From the NCBI RefSeq assembly GCF_006494535.1, contig NZ_VHIQ01000001.1:739567-803566 (forward strand): DNA of 64,000 nucleotides, in the 5' to 3' direction. Origin of the DNA: Paucihalobacter ruber. Lineage in GTDB: Bacteria; Bacteroidota; Bacteroidia; Flavobacteriales; Flavobacteriaceae. A program made the position numbers and the translations under genes. The notes below the pieces were generated by a model that did no database searches, was not told where the DNA came from, and saw nothing but the letters and a program-made list of their open reading frames with translations. Positions 26,943-35,495 of this stretch are shown piece by piece (the stretch's first letter is position 1; every line of letters begins with the position of its first letter).

Positions 26943-27953
26943 ATGCTAAATAACAAATCAATATTAATAACAGGTGGCACTGGCTCTCTAGGAAAAGCGT
27001 TAACAAGTACTATTCTTCAAAAATGGCCTGACGTAAAACGACTCGTTATTTTTTCAAGAGATGAGCAAAAGCAATATCAAATGGCTCAAGACTATCCGGT
27101 TTCGCAGTATCCTCAAATTCGGTTTTTTATCGGAGATGTTAGAGACAGAGAAAGATTGGTTAGAGCCTTTTCGGGGATAGATTATGTGATTCATGCGGCA
27201 GCAATGAAACACGTACACATTGCAGAATACAATCCTGACGAATGCGTTAAAACAAATATTGGAGGTGCAGAAAATGTGATTCAAGCTGCCTTGCAAACCG
27301 GCGTTGAAAATGTGGTGGCTTTATCAACAGATAAAGCTTGTGCTCCTATCAATTTATACGGTGCGACAAAATTAACCTCAGACAAATTATTTGTTGCGGC
27401 TAACAATATAAAAGGTAAGCGCAACATTAAATTTTCGGTGGTGCGTTATGGTAACGTCATGGGCTCAAATGGTTCAGTAATTCCATTTTTCTTAAACAAA
27501 CGTTCCGAAGGTGTACTTCCAATAACCGTCAAATCTATGACCAGATTTAACATCTCGCTTCAAGGTGGTGTTGATATGGTTTTACACGCTATGAAATCTG
27601 CTTGGGGTGGTGAAATTTTCATCCCTAAAATCCCTTCATACAAAATAACAGACGTTGCTGAGGCCATCGGCCCAGGTTGTGAACATAAAGTTGTAGGCAT
27701 TAGACCTGGTGAAAAAATCCATGAAGAAATGATTACCTCATCAGATGCTTTTTTCACCTACGATTTGGGTAAGTATTTTGTTATTCTGCCACAAACACCC
27801 TTCTGGAATGTAAATGAATTTATTTCGGTCTTCAATGCAAAACTCGTCCCTGAAGGATTTGCCTACAACTCCGGAACCAATTCGGAATGGGAAACAGTTG
27901 ATTCATTAAGGTCTTTGATAAAAGAACATCTAGACCCTAACTTTAAAATCTAA
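26943..27953 (+). CDS. pseB: UDP-N-acetylglucosamine 4,6-dehydratase (inverting), PseB
   Basis: A 336-residue extended-SDR enzyme that makes UDP-4-keto-6-deoxy-L-AltNAc from UDP-GlcNAc, the first step to pseudaminic acid. The NAD(P)-binding motif is TGGTGSLGKAL (10-20). The active-site segment STDKACAPINLYGATKLTSD (about 122-141) has the Tyr-x-x-x-Lys pair plus the DKA seen in PseB rather than FnlA. It is followed two bases later by pseC, with which it forms the usual pair. No membrane segment is present, as in bacterial PseB. Strong assignment. Confidence 0.93.
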   Translation: MLNNKSILITGGTGSLGKALTSTILQKWPDVKRLVIFSRDEQKQYQMAQDYPVSQYPQIRFFIGDVRDRERLVRAFSGIDYVIHAAAMKHVHIAEYNPDECVKTNIGGAENVIQAALQTGVENVVALSTDKACAPINLYGATKLTSDKLFVAANNIKGKRNIKFSVVRYGNVMGSNGSVIPFFLNKRSEGVLPITVKSMTRFNISLQGGVDMVLHAMKSAWGGEIFIPKIPSYKITDVAEAIGPGCEHKVVGIRPGEKIHEEMITSSDAFFTYDLGKYFVILPQTPFWNVNEFISVFNAKLVPEGFAYNSGTNSEWETVDSLRSLIKEHLDPNFKI

Positions 27954-27955
27954 TT

Positions 27956-29143
27956 ATGAAGGCAATTCCTTACGGCCGACAACATATTTCTGAAGAAGAT
28001 ATTCAGGCAGTTATAGAAACACTTCAATCTGATTATTTAACACAAGGCCCAAAAATAGCACAGTTCGAAGAAGCTTTTGCTAATTATATTGGGAGTAAAT
28101 ATGCGGTTGCTTTATCTAATGGTACCGCAGCACTGCATTTATGCACACTTGCATTGGGCGTAGAAACTGGCGATAAAGTAATAACTACACCTATTACGTT
28201 TGCTGCTTCGGCGAATTGTATTCGCTACTGTGGTGGTGAAGTGGTATTTTCTGATATTGACCCGGAAACTTATTTGTTAGATATTAATAAAGTACGCACC
28301 CTGTTAGAGAGCGCTCCCAAAGGAACATATAAAGGTATTATTCCTGTTGATTTCGCCGGTAGAGCGAATAATCTCGAAGCCTTCAGAGAACTAGCCGACG
28401 AGTATGATCTCTGGATTATAGAAGACTCTTGCCATTCACCAGGTGGTTCATTTAAAGACTCCCATGGCAATACCCAAAATTGCGGCAATGGAAATTTTGC
28501 AGACTTAGCTATTTTTTCATTTCATCCGGTAAAACACATAGCTTCAGGGGAAGGCGGGATGATTTCTACTAACGACAAAAATCTGTATGAAAAGTTATTG
28601 CAATTACGTACCCACGGAATAGTAAAAAATAATGATTTATATACCAACACGGTTGAATTGGCAGGCGGAGACGAACAATATCCAGGATGGTATATGGAAA
28701 TGCAAAATTTAGGCTTTAACTATCGCCTCACCGATTTTCAAGCGGCCTTAGGGTTAAGTCAGTTGTCTCGAGCAAATAAAGGTATTTCTCGCAGAAGGGA
28801 AATTGCCGCTAAGTACTTTGATGCATTAAAGGATAAAGCCTACATAAAGGGACAATCTAGTGTTGTTGAAGGTCATGCCTATCACCTTTATGTTATAGAA
28901 GTTGAAGACCGATTGGGATTATATAACTATTTGCGAAATAAAAACATTTATGCCCAAATTCATTATATCCCTTGTCATTTAATGCCGTATTACAAACAGT
29001 TTGGTTGGAAAGAAGGTGATTTTCCCTATGCCGAAAACTATTATAAACACTGTATAAGTTTACCAATGTACCCAACATTAACTGATGATGAACAAGCTTA
29101 TGTTATCAATGAAATAAATACGTTCTACAGTGAAAAATATTGA
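27956..29143 (+). CDS. pseC: UDP-4-amino-4,6-dideoxy-N-acetyl-beta-L-altrosamine transaminase, PseC
   Basis: A 395-residue PLP enzyme of the DegT/DnrJ/EryC1 family that aminates the PseB product. The PLP lysine is in FHPVKHIASGEGG (about 184-196). The N terminus KAIPYGRQHISEEDI and the middle LGFNYRLTDFQAALG are typical of PseC. It starts two bases after pseB and ends inside the next gene (14-bp overlap). Position and motifs agree, so assignment to the pseudaminic pathway is strong. Confidence 0.93.
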   Translation: MKAIPYGRQHISEEDIQAVIETLQSDYLTQGPKIAQFEEAFANYIGSKYAVALSNGTAALHLCTLALGVETGDKVITTPITFAASANCIRYCGGEVVFSDIDPETYLLDINKVRTLLESAPKGTYKGIIPVDFAGRANNLEAFRELADEYDLWIIEDSCHSPGGSFKDSHGNTQNCGNGNFADLAIFSFHPVKHIASGEGGMISTNDKNLYEKLLQLRTHGIVKNNDLYTNTVELAGGDEQYPGWYMEMQNLGFNYRLTDFQAALGLSQLSRANKGISRRREIAAKYFDALKDKAYIKGQSSVVEGHAYHLYVIEVEDRLGLYNYLRNKNIYAQIHYIPCHLMPYYKQFGWKEGDFPYAENYYKHCISLPMYPTLTDDEQAYVINEINTFYSEKY

Positions 29144-29651
29144 TATTGAATCTGAACGTTTAACTTATAAAAGAGTATCGTCTGAGCACATTTCAGAAGA
29201 TTACGTTAGTTGGATTAATGATTCTGAAGTCAACAGATATCTAGAAACCAGAGGGAATTATACCTTAGATTTATTAAAATCTTATATTGAGCAACAGTAC
29301 AATAAAGCCACTTTTTTTTGGGCTATTCATCTGAAAGACTCAAATAAACATATCGGAAATATAAAAATTGACCCAATAAATTTTGAAACAAAATCGGGAG
29401 AATACGGCATTTTAATTGGAGATAAATCAAATTGGGGAAAAGGTTACGCAAGTGAGGCCACTATAAGAATTATAAACTATTGTTTTGATGAACTTGAACT
29501 CACAAAAATAACACTTGGTGTAATTGAAGATAATGTAAGCGCCGTTAACTTGTATAAAAAATTAGGTTTTAAAATAGACGAGGTCATTCAAGGAACTAAG
29601 GTCTATAACAACAAAATAAGTAATTCATTAAGAATGTCGATACATGCCTAA
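29130..29651 (+). CDS. GNAT acetyltransferase, RimJ/RimL type
   Basis: A 173-residue GNAT-fold protein. Acetyl-CoA binding is indicated by NWGKGYASEAT (about 109-119) and the late VSAVNLYKKLGF. It starts at a GTG overlapping the pseC 3' end by 14 bases. Lying straight after pseC, it is one of two candidates for PseH, the enzyme that acetylates the 4-amino group. The other is at 32591. Alternatively it N-acylates the amino group made by the aminotransferase at 31274. Which one acts where cannot be decided from sequence. Confidence 0.85.
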   Translation: MKNIDIESERLTYKRVSSEHISEDYVSWINDSEVNRYLETRGNYTLDLLKSYIEQQYNKATFFWAIHLKDSNKHIGNIKIDPINFETKSGEYGILIGDKSNWGKGYASEATIRIINYCFDELELTKITLGVIEDNVSAVNLYKKLGFKIDEVIQGTKVYNNKISNSLRMSIHA

Positions 29652-30522
29652 AATTTCAACAAATAAATTTATTCTCGGAACCGTTCAAATGGGCTTGAAT
29701 TATGGTATTAATAATTCAAGTGGAAAAGTATCCTTAGAGGATAGTTTTGAAATTTTAGAATGCGCTTTTGACAATGGTATTAGTATTTTAGATTCTGCTG
29801 AAGCTTATGGTGATGCACATCAAGTTATAGGAGCGTTTCACAAAAACCATCCCGAAAAAACTTTTGAAATTATCACCAAATTACCACATCATTTTGATGC
29901 ACAAATCAAAGAAAAGGTTTCCATATATCTCGCCGAATTGCAGGTGCCTCAATTATACGCTTTGTTATTTCACAGTTATGATAGTTACAAGAAAAACATC
30001 AGCAATTTTGACGTTTTATTAGAATTAAAAGCACAGAATAAAATAAAACATATTGGTGTTTCGGTTTATACTAATGCAGAAATTGAAGCTGTAATTTTAA
30101 ACGATGATATAGAAATTATACAAATTCCATTTAATCTTTTAGACAATAACTCTCTACGTGGTGAAATACTAAAAAAGGCAAAAGCTAAAGGCAAAACCAT
30201 TCATACACGTTCGGCTTTTTTACAAGGCTTATTTTTTAAAGATTTAAATTCAGAAAATCACACACTAAAACAGCTGCATAAAGAATTAATGGAACTTGGC
30301 GATATAAAAATTAAAAGTAACTGCGCTATGTCGCAGCTCGCCTTAAATTATTGCGCGCAGCAAGATTATATAGATAATGTTTTGATTGGTGTAGATTCTA
30401 AATCACAATTAAAAGAAAATATAACAGCATTAAATCATACCATTTCACCCGAGATAATGGCAGATTTAGATGCAATAAAAGTTAAAAATGTAGACCTTTT
30501 AAATCCTTCGTTATGGACATAA
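29644..30522 (+). CDS. aldo/keto reductase
   Basis: A 292-residue AKR-family oxidoreductase. Recognisable pieces are LGTVQMGLNYGINN (about 10-23), ILDSAEAYGDAH with the catalytic Asp-Tyr pair (about 49-60), and the NADP-binding C-terminal part NVLIGVDSKSQL. Both ends overlap neighbours by about 8-10 bases, so it belongs to the nonulosonate operon. No AKR is needed in the standard pseudaminic pathway. It may reduce or epimerise an intermediate, or make a precursor for the following aminotransferase. The family is certain and the substrate unknown. Confidence 0.88.
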   Translation: MPKISTNKFILGTVQMGLNYGINNSSGKVSLEDSFEILECAFDNGISILDSAEAYGDAHQVIGAFHKNHPEKTFEIITKLPHHFDAQIKEKVSIYLAELQVPQLYALLFHSYDSYKKNISNFDVLLELKAQNKIKHIGVSVYTNAEIEAVILNDDIEIIQIPFNLLDNNSLRGEILKKAKAKGKTIHTRSAFLQGLFFKDLNSENHTLKQLHKELMELGDIKIKSNCAMSQLALNYCAQQDYIDNVLIGVDSKSQLKENITALNHTISPEIMADLDAIKVKNVDLLNPSLWT

Positions 30523-31274
30523 AAACGGTATTAATAACACAAGCCAGATCTGGCAGTACGCGATTACCTGGCAAGGTTTTAAAAGAGGTCAACGGTCAAT
30601 CATTACTCGAAATTCACTTAGAGCGCTTAAAAAAATGCACTAAAGTTTCAAAAATAATTGTCGCTACTACTGTTGAAGCAGCCGACGAAATTATATACAA
30701 TAATGCTATTTTACGGGGATTTGCGGCTTCAAGAGGCTCTGAAAATGATGTATTAGATAGATTTTATCAAGCTGTAAAGCATGAAAATGCCGACTGGATT
30801 GTTAGGGTGACTTCAGATTGTCCATTACTAGACCCTGGTTTGGTAGACGAAATTATTTCCTATGCACATGCTAACAACTATGATTATATTGCAAATGGCT
30901 TAATAGAACATTATCCCGATGGACAAGATGTGGAGGTTTTTAAATTTTCAGCATTAGAAACCGCTTGGAAAAATGCAAAACTGAATTCAGAACGCGAGCA
31001 CGTAACACCCTATATTAGAAATAACGCCAACGGAAAAGGTACAGACACTTTTAAAATTGTGAATTATCCGTGTGAAAAAGATTATTCAAATATTCGAATG
31101 ACGGTAGATGAGCAAGCAGATTTTGATTTAATTACACATTTAATACAAAAACTCGGTACAGATAAGACTTGGTTAGATTACACCAATTATATGATTAAAA
31201 ATGATCTTACCAAAATGAACAAACAAATTATAAGAAACGAAGGTTTTCTAAAATCATTAAAAAATGACCAATAA
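30513..31274 (+). CDS. SpsF-type cytidylyltransferase
   Basis: A 253-residue nucleotidyltransferase of the SpsF group (CMP-KDO synthetase homologues). The nucleotide-binding start is TQARSGSTRLPGKVL (about 9-23). Other conserved parts are WIVRVTSDCPLLDPGLVDE (about 94-112) and IRMTVDEQADFDL. SpsF occurs with a NeuB-like SpsE in the Bacillus spore-coat operon. Here it is the only candidate for CMP activation of the sugar acid, the usual PseF role. The gene overlaps both neighbours, which fits co-expression. Confidence 0.87.
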   Translation: MDIKTVLITQARSGSTRLPGKVLKEVNGQSLLEIHLERLKKCTKVSKIIVATTVEAADEIIYNNAILRGFAASRGSENDVLDRFYQAVKHENADWIVRVTSDCPLLDPGLVDEIISYAHANNYDYIANGLIEHYPDGQDVEVFKFSALETAWKNAKLNSEREHVTPYIRNNANGKGTDTFKIVNYPCEKDYSNIRMTVDEQADFDLITHLIQKLGTDKTWLDYTNYMIKNDLTKMNKQIIRNEGFLKSLKNDQ

Positions 31275-32581
31275 TGGGAAAAGGACAAGAATTATATATT
31301 AAAGCAAAAACATTAATTCCAGGCGGAACCATGTTACTTTCAAAACGGCCAGAAATGTTTTTACCAGATCATTGGCCATCTTATTTTTCTAAATCAAAAG
31401 GCTGTAAAGTTTGGGATTTGGACGGTAAAGAATTGCTAGACATGTCTATTATGGGCATTGGTACCAACAGTCTTGGATACGGTCATGCAGAGGTAGATGC
31501 CGCCGTTATGGAAACCATTAAAAATGGTAACATGAGCACGCTCAATTGTCCGGAAGAAGTATATCTCGCCGAAAAATTAATTGAAATAAACCCGTGGGCT
31601 AACATGGTGCGTTTTGCACGTAGTGGCGGTGAAGCTAACTCTATTGCCATAAGAATAGCCCGCGCTGCTTCAGGTAGAGACAATGTAGCTATTTGTGGTT
31701 ACCATGGCTGGCACGATTGGTACTTGTCTGCTAACCATAATGGTGGTGACGATTTGTCGGCGCATTTAATACCGGGATTAAGTCCTAAAGGTGTACCAAA
31801 AAATTTAAAAAACACTGTGTTTCCTTTTCATTACAACAATTACGAGGAGTTGGTAGAAATTGTAGAAAACCAAAATATTGGTGTGATTAAAATGGAAGTA
31901 TTACGAAATTTTGGCCCGGAAGATAATTTTCTTCAAAAAGTGAGAGATTTGGCAACCCGTAAAAATATTGTATTAGTTTTTGACGAATGTTCTTCCGGTT
32001 TTAGAGAAACGTTTGGAGGTATTTTCAAAAAATTTAACGTTGAACCAGATATGGTGATGTTTGGCAAAACCATTGGTAATGGATACGCATTAACAGCGGT
32101 AGTAGGGAAACAATCGGTAATGGAAGCAGCGCAAACAAGCTTTATAAGTAGCACCTTTTGGACCGAACGTATAGGGCCAACAGCTGCCTTGGCCACTCTA
32201 AAGGTTATGGAGCGCATAAAATCATGGGAACTTATAACAGAAACAGGCAGAAAAATGCAAGAGGGTTGGGCTAAATTGGCTAGCTCGCACCAATTGGAAA
32301 TTGCAATTGCCGGTATTCCTGCAATGACAACCTATGGCTTTAATAGTCCAAATGCAGCCATATACAAAACATTTATCACCCAAGAAATGCTAAAAAAGGG
32401 CTTCTTGGCAAGCACACACTTTTATGCTTGTACAGAGCACAATGACGCACACTTAAATTCATATTTTGATGCCTTAAATGATATTTATGCAACTATTGCC
32501 AAATGCGAATCTCAAGAAATAGATGCCAACACCATTTTGGACGGTCCGGTTTGCCATGGTGGTTTTAAACGATTAAATTAA
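31274..32581 (+). CDS. class-III aminotransferase, glutamate-1-semialdehyde-aminomutase-like
   Basis: A 435-residue PLP enzyme. The cofactor lysine is in MFGKTIGNGY (about 262-271) and the PLP-phosphate/Asp region in LVFDECSSGFRETFGG (about 231-246). It resembles HemL, but HemL proper would not sit in a sugar operon and the C-terminal end ILDGPVCHGGFKRLN is unusual. It starts within the spsF stop (TAATG). It could aminate the product of the aldo/keto reductase, giving a nonulosonic acid with an extra amino group, or make an amino substituent. That role is inferred. Confidence 0.85.
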   Translation: MGKGQELYIKAKTLIPGGTMLLSKRPEMFLPDHWPSYFSKSKGCKVWDLDGKELLDMSIMGIGTNSLGYGHAEVDAAVMETIKNGNMSTLNCPEEVYLAEKLIEINPWANMVRFARSGGEANSIAIRIARAASGRDNVAICGYHGWHDWYLSANHNGGDDLSAHLIPGLSPKGVPKNLKNTVFPFHYNNYEELVEIVENQNIGVIKMEVLRNFGPEDNFLQKVRDLATRKNIVLVFDECSSGFRETFGGIFKKFNVEPDMVMFGKTIGNGYALTAVVGKQSVMEAAQTSFISSTFWTERIGPTAALATLKVMERIKSWELITETGRKMQEGWAKLASSHQLEIAIAGIPAMTTYGFNSPNAAIYKTFITQEMLKKGFLASTHFYACTEHNDAHLNSYFDALNDIYATIAKCESQEIDANTILDGPVCHGGFKRLN

Positions 32582-32590
32582 GTCCTAACG

Positions 32591-33157
32591 ATGAAATCTT
32601 ATACTGTTTTAAAAAATCAAAAATTTTCTGTTGGTGAGTATGCACTCGTTCCCATAAGGTATGAAGACAGAATGGATATTTTAAAATGGAGAAACGAACA
32701 AATTTATCACTTACGACAAAACAAACCGCTTACAGAAAAAAACCAAGAGGATTATTTCAACAATGTTGTCGCTAAATTGTTTGAACAAGAGCAACCAACT
32801 CAACTATTATTTTCATACCTTGAAAACGATAAGTGCATTGGATACGGCGGTTTGGTACATATTAATTGGGTAGATAAAAATGCTGAAATTTCATTCATCA
32901 TGAATACCGAATTAGAACCTTTATTTTTTACAAAGCACTGGACTACATTTTTAAAATTAATAGAGCAAATTGCTTTTCGAGAATTAAACCTTTATAAGCT
33001 TTGTACCTATGCATTTGATGTACGGCCGCATATTTATCAAATTATTGAAAATGCAGGGTTCACGAAAGAAGCTACTTTAAAAGAACAATGCTTTTTTAAT
33101 GGTGAATTTAAAGATGTTATCATTCATTGTAAGTTTAATACCCTATATAAGTTATAA
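32591..33157 (+). CDS. GNAT acetyltransferase, PseH-like candidate
   Basis: A 188-residue GNAT protein. Its N-terminal domain reads ILKWRNEQIYHLRQNKPLT (about 29-47), the WRN-type substrate region seen in PseH and related sugar-4-amine acetyltransferases. It keeps the late IIENAGFTKEATLKEQ element. The sequence therefore fits PseH better than the GNAT at 29130. It sits between the aminotransferase and the SDR with short gaps of 9 and 3 bases. Family is firm and PseH role plausible. Confidence 0.78.
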   Translation: MKSYTVLKNQKFSVGEYALVPIRYEDRMDILKWRNEQIYHLRQNKPLTEKNQEDYFNNVVAKLFEQEQPTQLLFSYLENDKCIGYGGLVHINWVDKNAEISFIMNTELEPLFFTKHWTTFLKLIEQIAFRELNLYKLCTYAFDVRPHIYQIIENAGFTKEATLKEQCFFNGEFKDVIIHCKFNTLYKL

Positions 33158-33160
33158 GTC

Positions 33161-33826
33161 ATGAAAAAAATATTCATCATAACAGGAGCAAATAGAGGTT
33201 TGGGTAGTGCCTTTGTGAATGTTTTGATGGAAGACCAAAATAACTTTGTTATTTCAATTTCTAGAAGCGTAAATGAAGTACAAAAAACGTATGCCGAGAG
33301 CAACTTCTATTTTTTAAATATAGACCTATCTCAAAATAGTATTGATAAAAAAATTACTATTTTAAAAAAGCTCATTAATACTGAGGCCATCTATTTTATA
33401 AATAATGCAAGTATTATCAAACCAATATCAAAAATTGAAGATTTAGACGAAACCAATATAGATCATACCTTATCAGTAAATGTTAAATCAACTATATTAA
33501 TTACCAAATACTTATTGCAACATTTTAACCAAAATAAGCTGTCCTTTATAAATATTAGTTCAGGCGCCGCTAATCGTCCCATTAGCCATTGGTCGCTCTA
33601 TTGTTCATCAAAAGCATTTATTAAAATGTTTTTTAATGTTGCAGAAACCGAATACCCAAAACACCGTTTTTTCAATATAGATCCCGGTGTTATGGATACA
33701 AATATGCAGGAAAACATAAGAGAGAGCAATTTCCCGGAAGTTTCAAATTTTAAAAATTTAAAAGTTGACGGAAAATTAAAATCACCAAAAGAAGTGGCTA
33801 TAGAAATATTAAATACTGTCATATGA
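33161..33826 (+). CDS. short-chain dehydrogenase/reductase
   Basis: A 221-residue classical SDR. The cofactor motif TGANRGLGSAF (8-18), the NNAS motif (about 85-88), the catalytic Ser in NISSGAA and Tyr-x-x-x-Lys in YCSSKAF are all present, so it should be active. It resembles sepiapterin/benzil-reductase-like SDRs. It ends overlapping the next gene (ATGA). A second reductase next to the aldo/keto reductase suggests extra oxidation/reduction of the sugar or its substituent. The substrate is unknown. Confidence 0.85.
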   Translation: MKKIFIITGANRGLGSAFVNVLMEDQNNFVISISRSVNEVQKTYAESNFYFLNIDLSQNSIDKKITILKKLINTEAIYFINNASIIKPISKIEDLDETNIDHTLSVNVKSTILITKYLLQHFNQNKLSFINISSGAANRPISHWSLYCSSKAFIKMFFNVAETEYPKHRFFNIDPGVMDTNMQENIRESNFPEVSNFKNLKVDGKLKSPKEVAIEILNTVI

Positions 33827-34521
33827 AAATAGCTGTTATTTCAGATATTCATGGTAACTACGATGCCTTAGTAGTAGTCTTAAAAAAGGCAAAAAAGGAA
33901 CATGTAGAACATTTATTAATTTTAGGTGATATTGTAGGTTATTACTATCATCCAGATAAAATACTAGAATTAATTTCGGAATGGAGTTATGATATCATTA
34001 AAGGTAATCATGAAAAAATACTGGAAGATTTGATAGCAAATCCAGGTTTAGCAGCATCAATTCGTTTAAAATATGGAAGTGGGCATCAAGAAGCGCTTAA
34101 TAAGTTAACAGAAGAGCAATTATCTTTTTTAAGAGGTTTACCCGAAACAAAATCAGTGCAATTTGACAATATTTCACTACTAATGTGTCACGGAAGTCCA
34201 TGGTCTAACGATTATTACATTTATCCCGATTGTGAAAAAGAGATACTATCTAAATGCGATTCAAAAGAACACGATTTTGTACTCATTGGGCATTCGCATT
34301 ATGCCTTTACCATAAAAACTGAAAACAGCATTTTAATTAATCCAGGTTCTGTTGGGCAATCCAGACAAGCTGGAGGAAAAGCCACATGGTGTATCATTAA
34401 TACCGAAAACGGCTGTATTCAAATGCTTTCAACAGATTACAATACCGAAAACTTACTAAAAGACATTGCTAAAAAAGATCAAGATATTGAATATTTAACC
34501 AAAGTTTTAATCAGAAATTAA
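33823..34521 (+). CDS. calcineurin-like metallophosphoesterase (YfcE/MJ0936 type)
   Basis: A 232-residue cytosolic metallophosphoesterase. The metal ligands appear in ISDIHGNYDAL (about 5-15), LGDIVGY (about 34-40), KGNHEKIL (about 62-69), CHGSPW (about 124-129) and IGHSHYAF (about 153-160). It overlaps the SDR gene by four bases. A phosphatase is unusual here. The pathway lacks PseG, the UDP-sugar hydrolase, and calcineurin-like enzymes such as LpxH do cut UDP-sugars, so this could fill the gap, though at the phosphate bond. It might instead remove a phosphate made by NeuB-like synthases. Confidence 0.85.
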   Translation: MKIAVISDIHGNYDALVVVLKKAKKEHVEHLLILGDIVGYYYHPDKILELISEWSYDIIKGNHEKILEDLIANPGLAASIRLKYGSGHQEALNKLTEEQLSFLRGLPETKSVQFDNISLLMCHGSPWSNDYYIYPDCEKEILSKCDSKEHDFVLIGHSHYAFTIKTENSILINPGSVGQSRQAGGKATWCIINTENGCIQMLSTDYNTENLLKDIAKKDQDIEYLTKVLIRN

Positions 34522-34527
34522 TAGGAC

Positions 34528-35478
34528 ATGAATAAAGGCTTAAACATATTAGTTACTGGCTGTGGCGGCGACATTGGTCAAAGTCTAGGTAAAATATTAC
34601 TCAAATCAGATTATACCAAAACCCTTTACGGCATTGATATTTCCGATAAAAATGCAGCGCAGTTCATTTATCCTAATTTCTCTGTTGGCTTGCGCTTTAC
34701 TGATGAATCATATTTACATCAATTAAAAACCTTTATAAAAAACAATTCTATTGATATTGTAATCCCCATTGCTGAACCGGAATTACGGTATTTTTCCGAG
34801 CAAAATATTTTAGATACTATTGGTTCTGCAAAAATGATCACCGCATCGTCAAAAGCATTGGAAGTTGGTTTTGATAAATATAAAACAGCCCAATTTTTAA
34901 AAGCTGAAGGCTTTCCATTTCCGAAAACCCAGCTAGCTCAAGATTTAAAAACCTTAGAATTATTTCCGGTTATTCTAAAATCCAGAACCGGTTCGGGTAG
35001 TAAAGATATCCATAAGATTAACAGTATGGAAGAGTTTTCATTTTATACCAGAAATAATGTAGAAGATTATGTTGTTCAAGAGCATATCACTGATAAAAAT
35101 GGAGAGTTTACTTGCGGATTATTTAGAAGCAGTAAGGGCGAAATTCGTTCTCAAATTTTTAAAAGAGAACTGTTAAGCGGTTATAGCGGTTATGGCGAGG
35201 TAGTAGAAAACAAAACAATTACATCGCTGCTAGAAGAGTTGGCAGTAAAAATTGACTTAGTAGGAAGCATCAATGTACAGCTCAGACTAACAGAAAGTTT
35301 ACCAATGATTTTTGAAATAAATCCAAGATTCTCTAGCACCGTATTATTTAGACACTTATTTGGATTTGAAGATTTAATATGGTCTATTGAAGATCGCTTA
35401 GGATTGGAATTATCAGACAACAGAAAAAATGTTGTTGGCAGAAAATTCTATAAAGGTTACGAAGAATATACCAATTAA
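34528..35478 (+). CDS. ATP-grasp ligase, carbamoyl-phosphate-synthase-large-subunit-like
   Basis: A 316-residue ATP-grasp enzyme. The N-terminal Rossmann-like half begins ILVTGCGGDIGQSLGK (about 6-21). The ATP-binding middle has FPVILKSRTGSGSKDIH (about 146-162) and YVVQEHI (about 178-184). A metal-binding FEINPRFSSTVLFRH (about 265-279) follows. Relatives join carboxylates to amines, for example in amino-acid or peptide ligation. In this operon it could attach an amino acid or acyl acid to an amino group of the nonulosonic acid. The family is certain and substrates inferred. Confidence 0.87.
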   Translation: MNKGLNILVTGCGGDIGQSLGKILLKSDYTKTLYGIDISDKNAAQFIYPNFSVGLRFTDESYLHQLKTFIKNNSIDIVIPIAEPELRYFSEQNILDTIGSAKMITASSKALEVGFDKYKTAQFLKAEGFPFPKTQLAQDLKTLELFPVILKSRTGSGSKDIHKINSMEEFSFYTRNNVEDYVVQEHITDKNGEFTCGLFRSSKGEIRSQIFKRELLSGYSGYGEVVENKTITSLLEELAVKIDLVGSINVQLRLTESLPMIFEINPRFSSTVLFRHLFGFEDLIWSIEDRLGLELSDNRKNVVGRKFYKGYEEYTN

Positions 35479-35495
35479 GAAAGAAGAAGAAACAC

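Noticed and set aside
31274..32581. Calling this gene hemL (glutamate-1-semialdehyde aminomutase)
   Set aside because: Fold and lysine motif match, but its place inside a sugar-acid operon and its unusual C-terminal end make a sugar or side-chain aminotransferase more likely.
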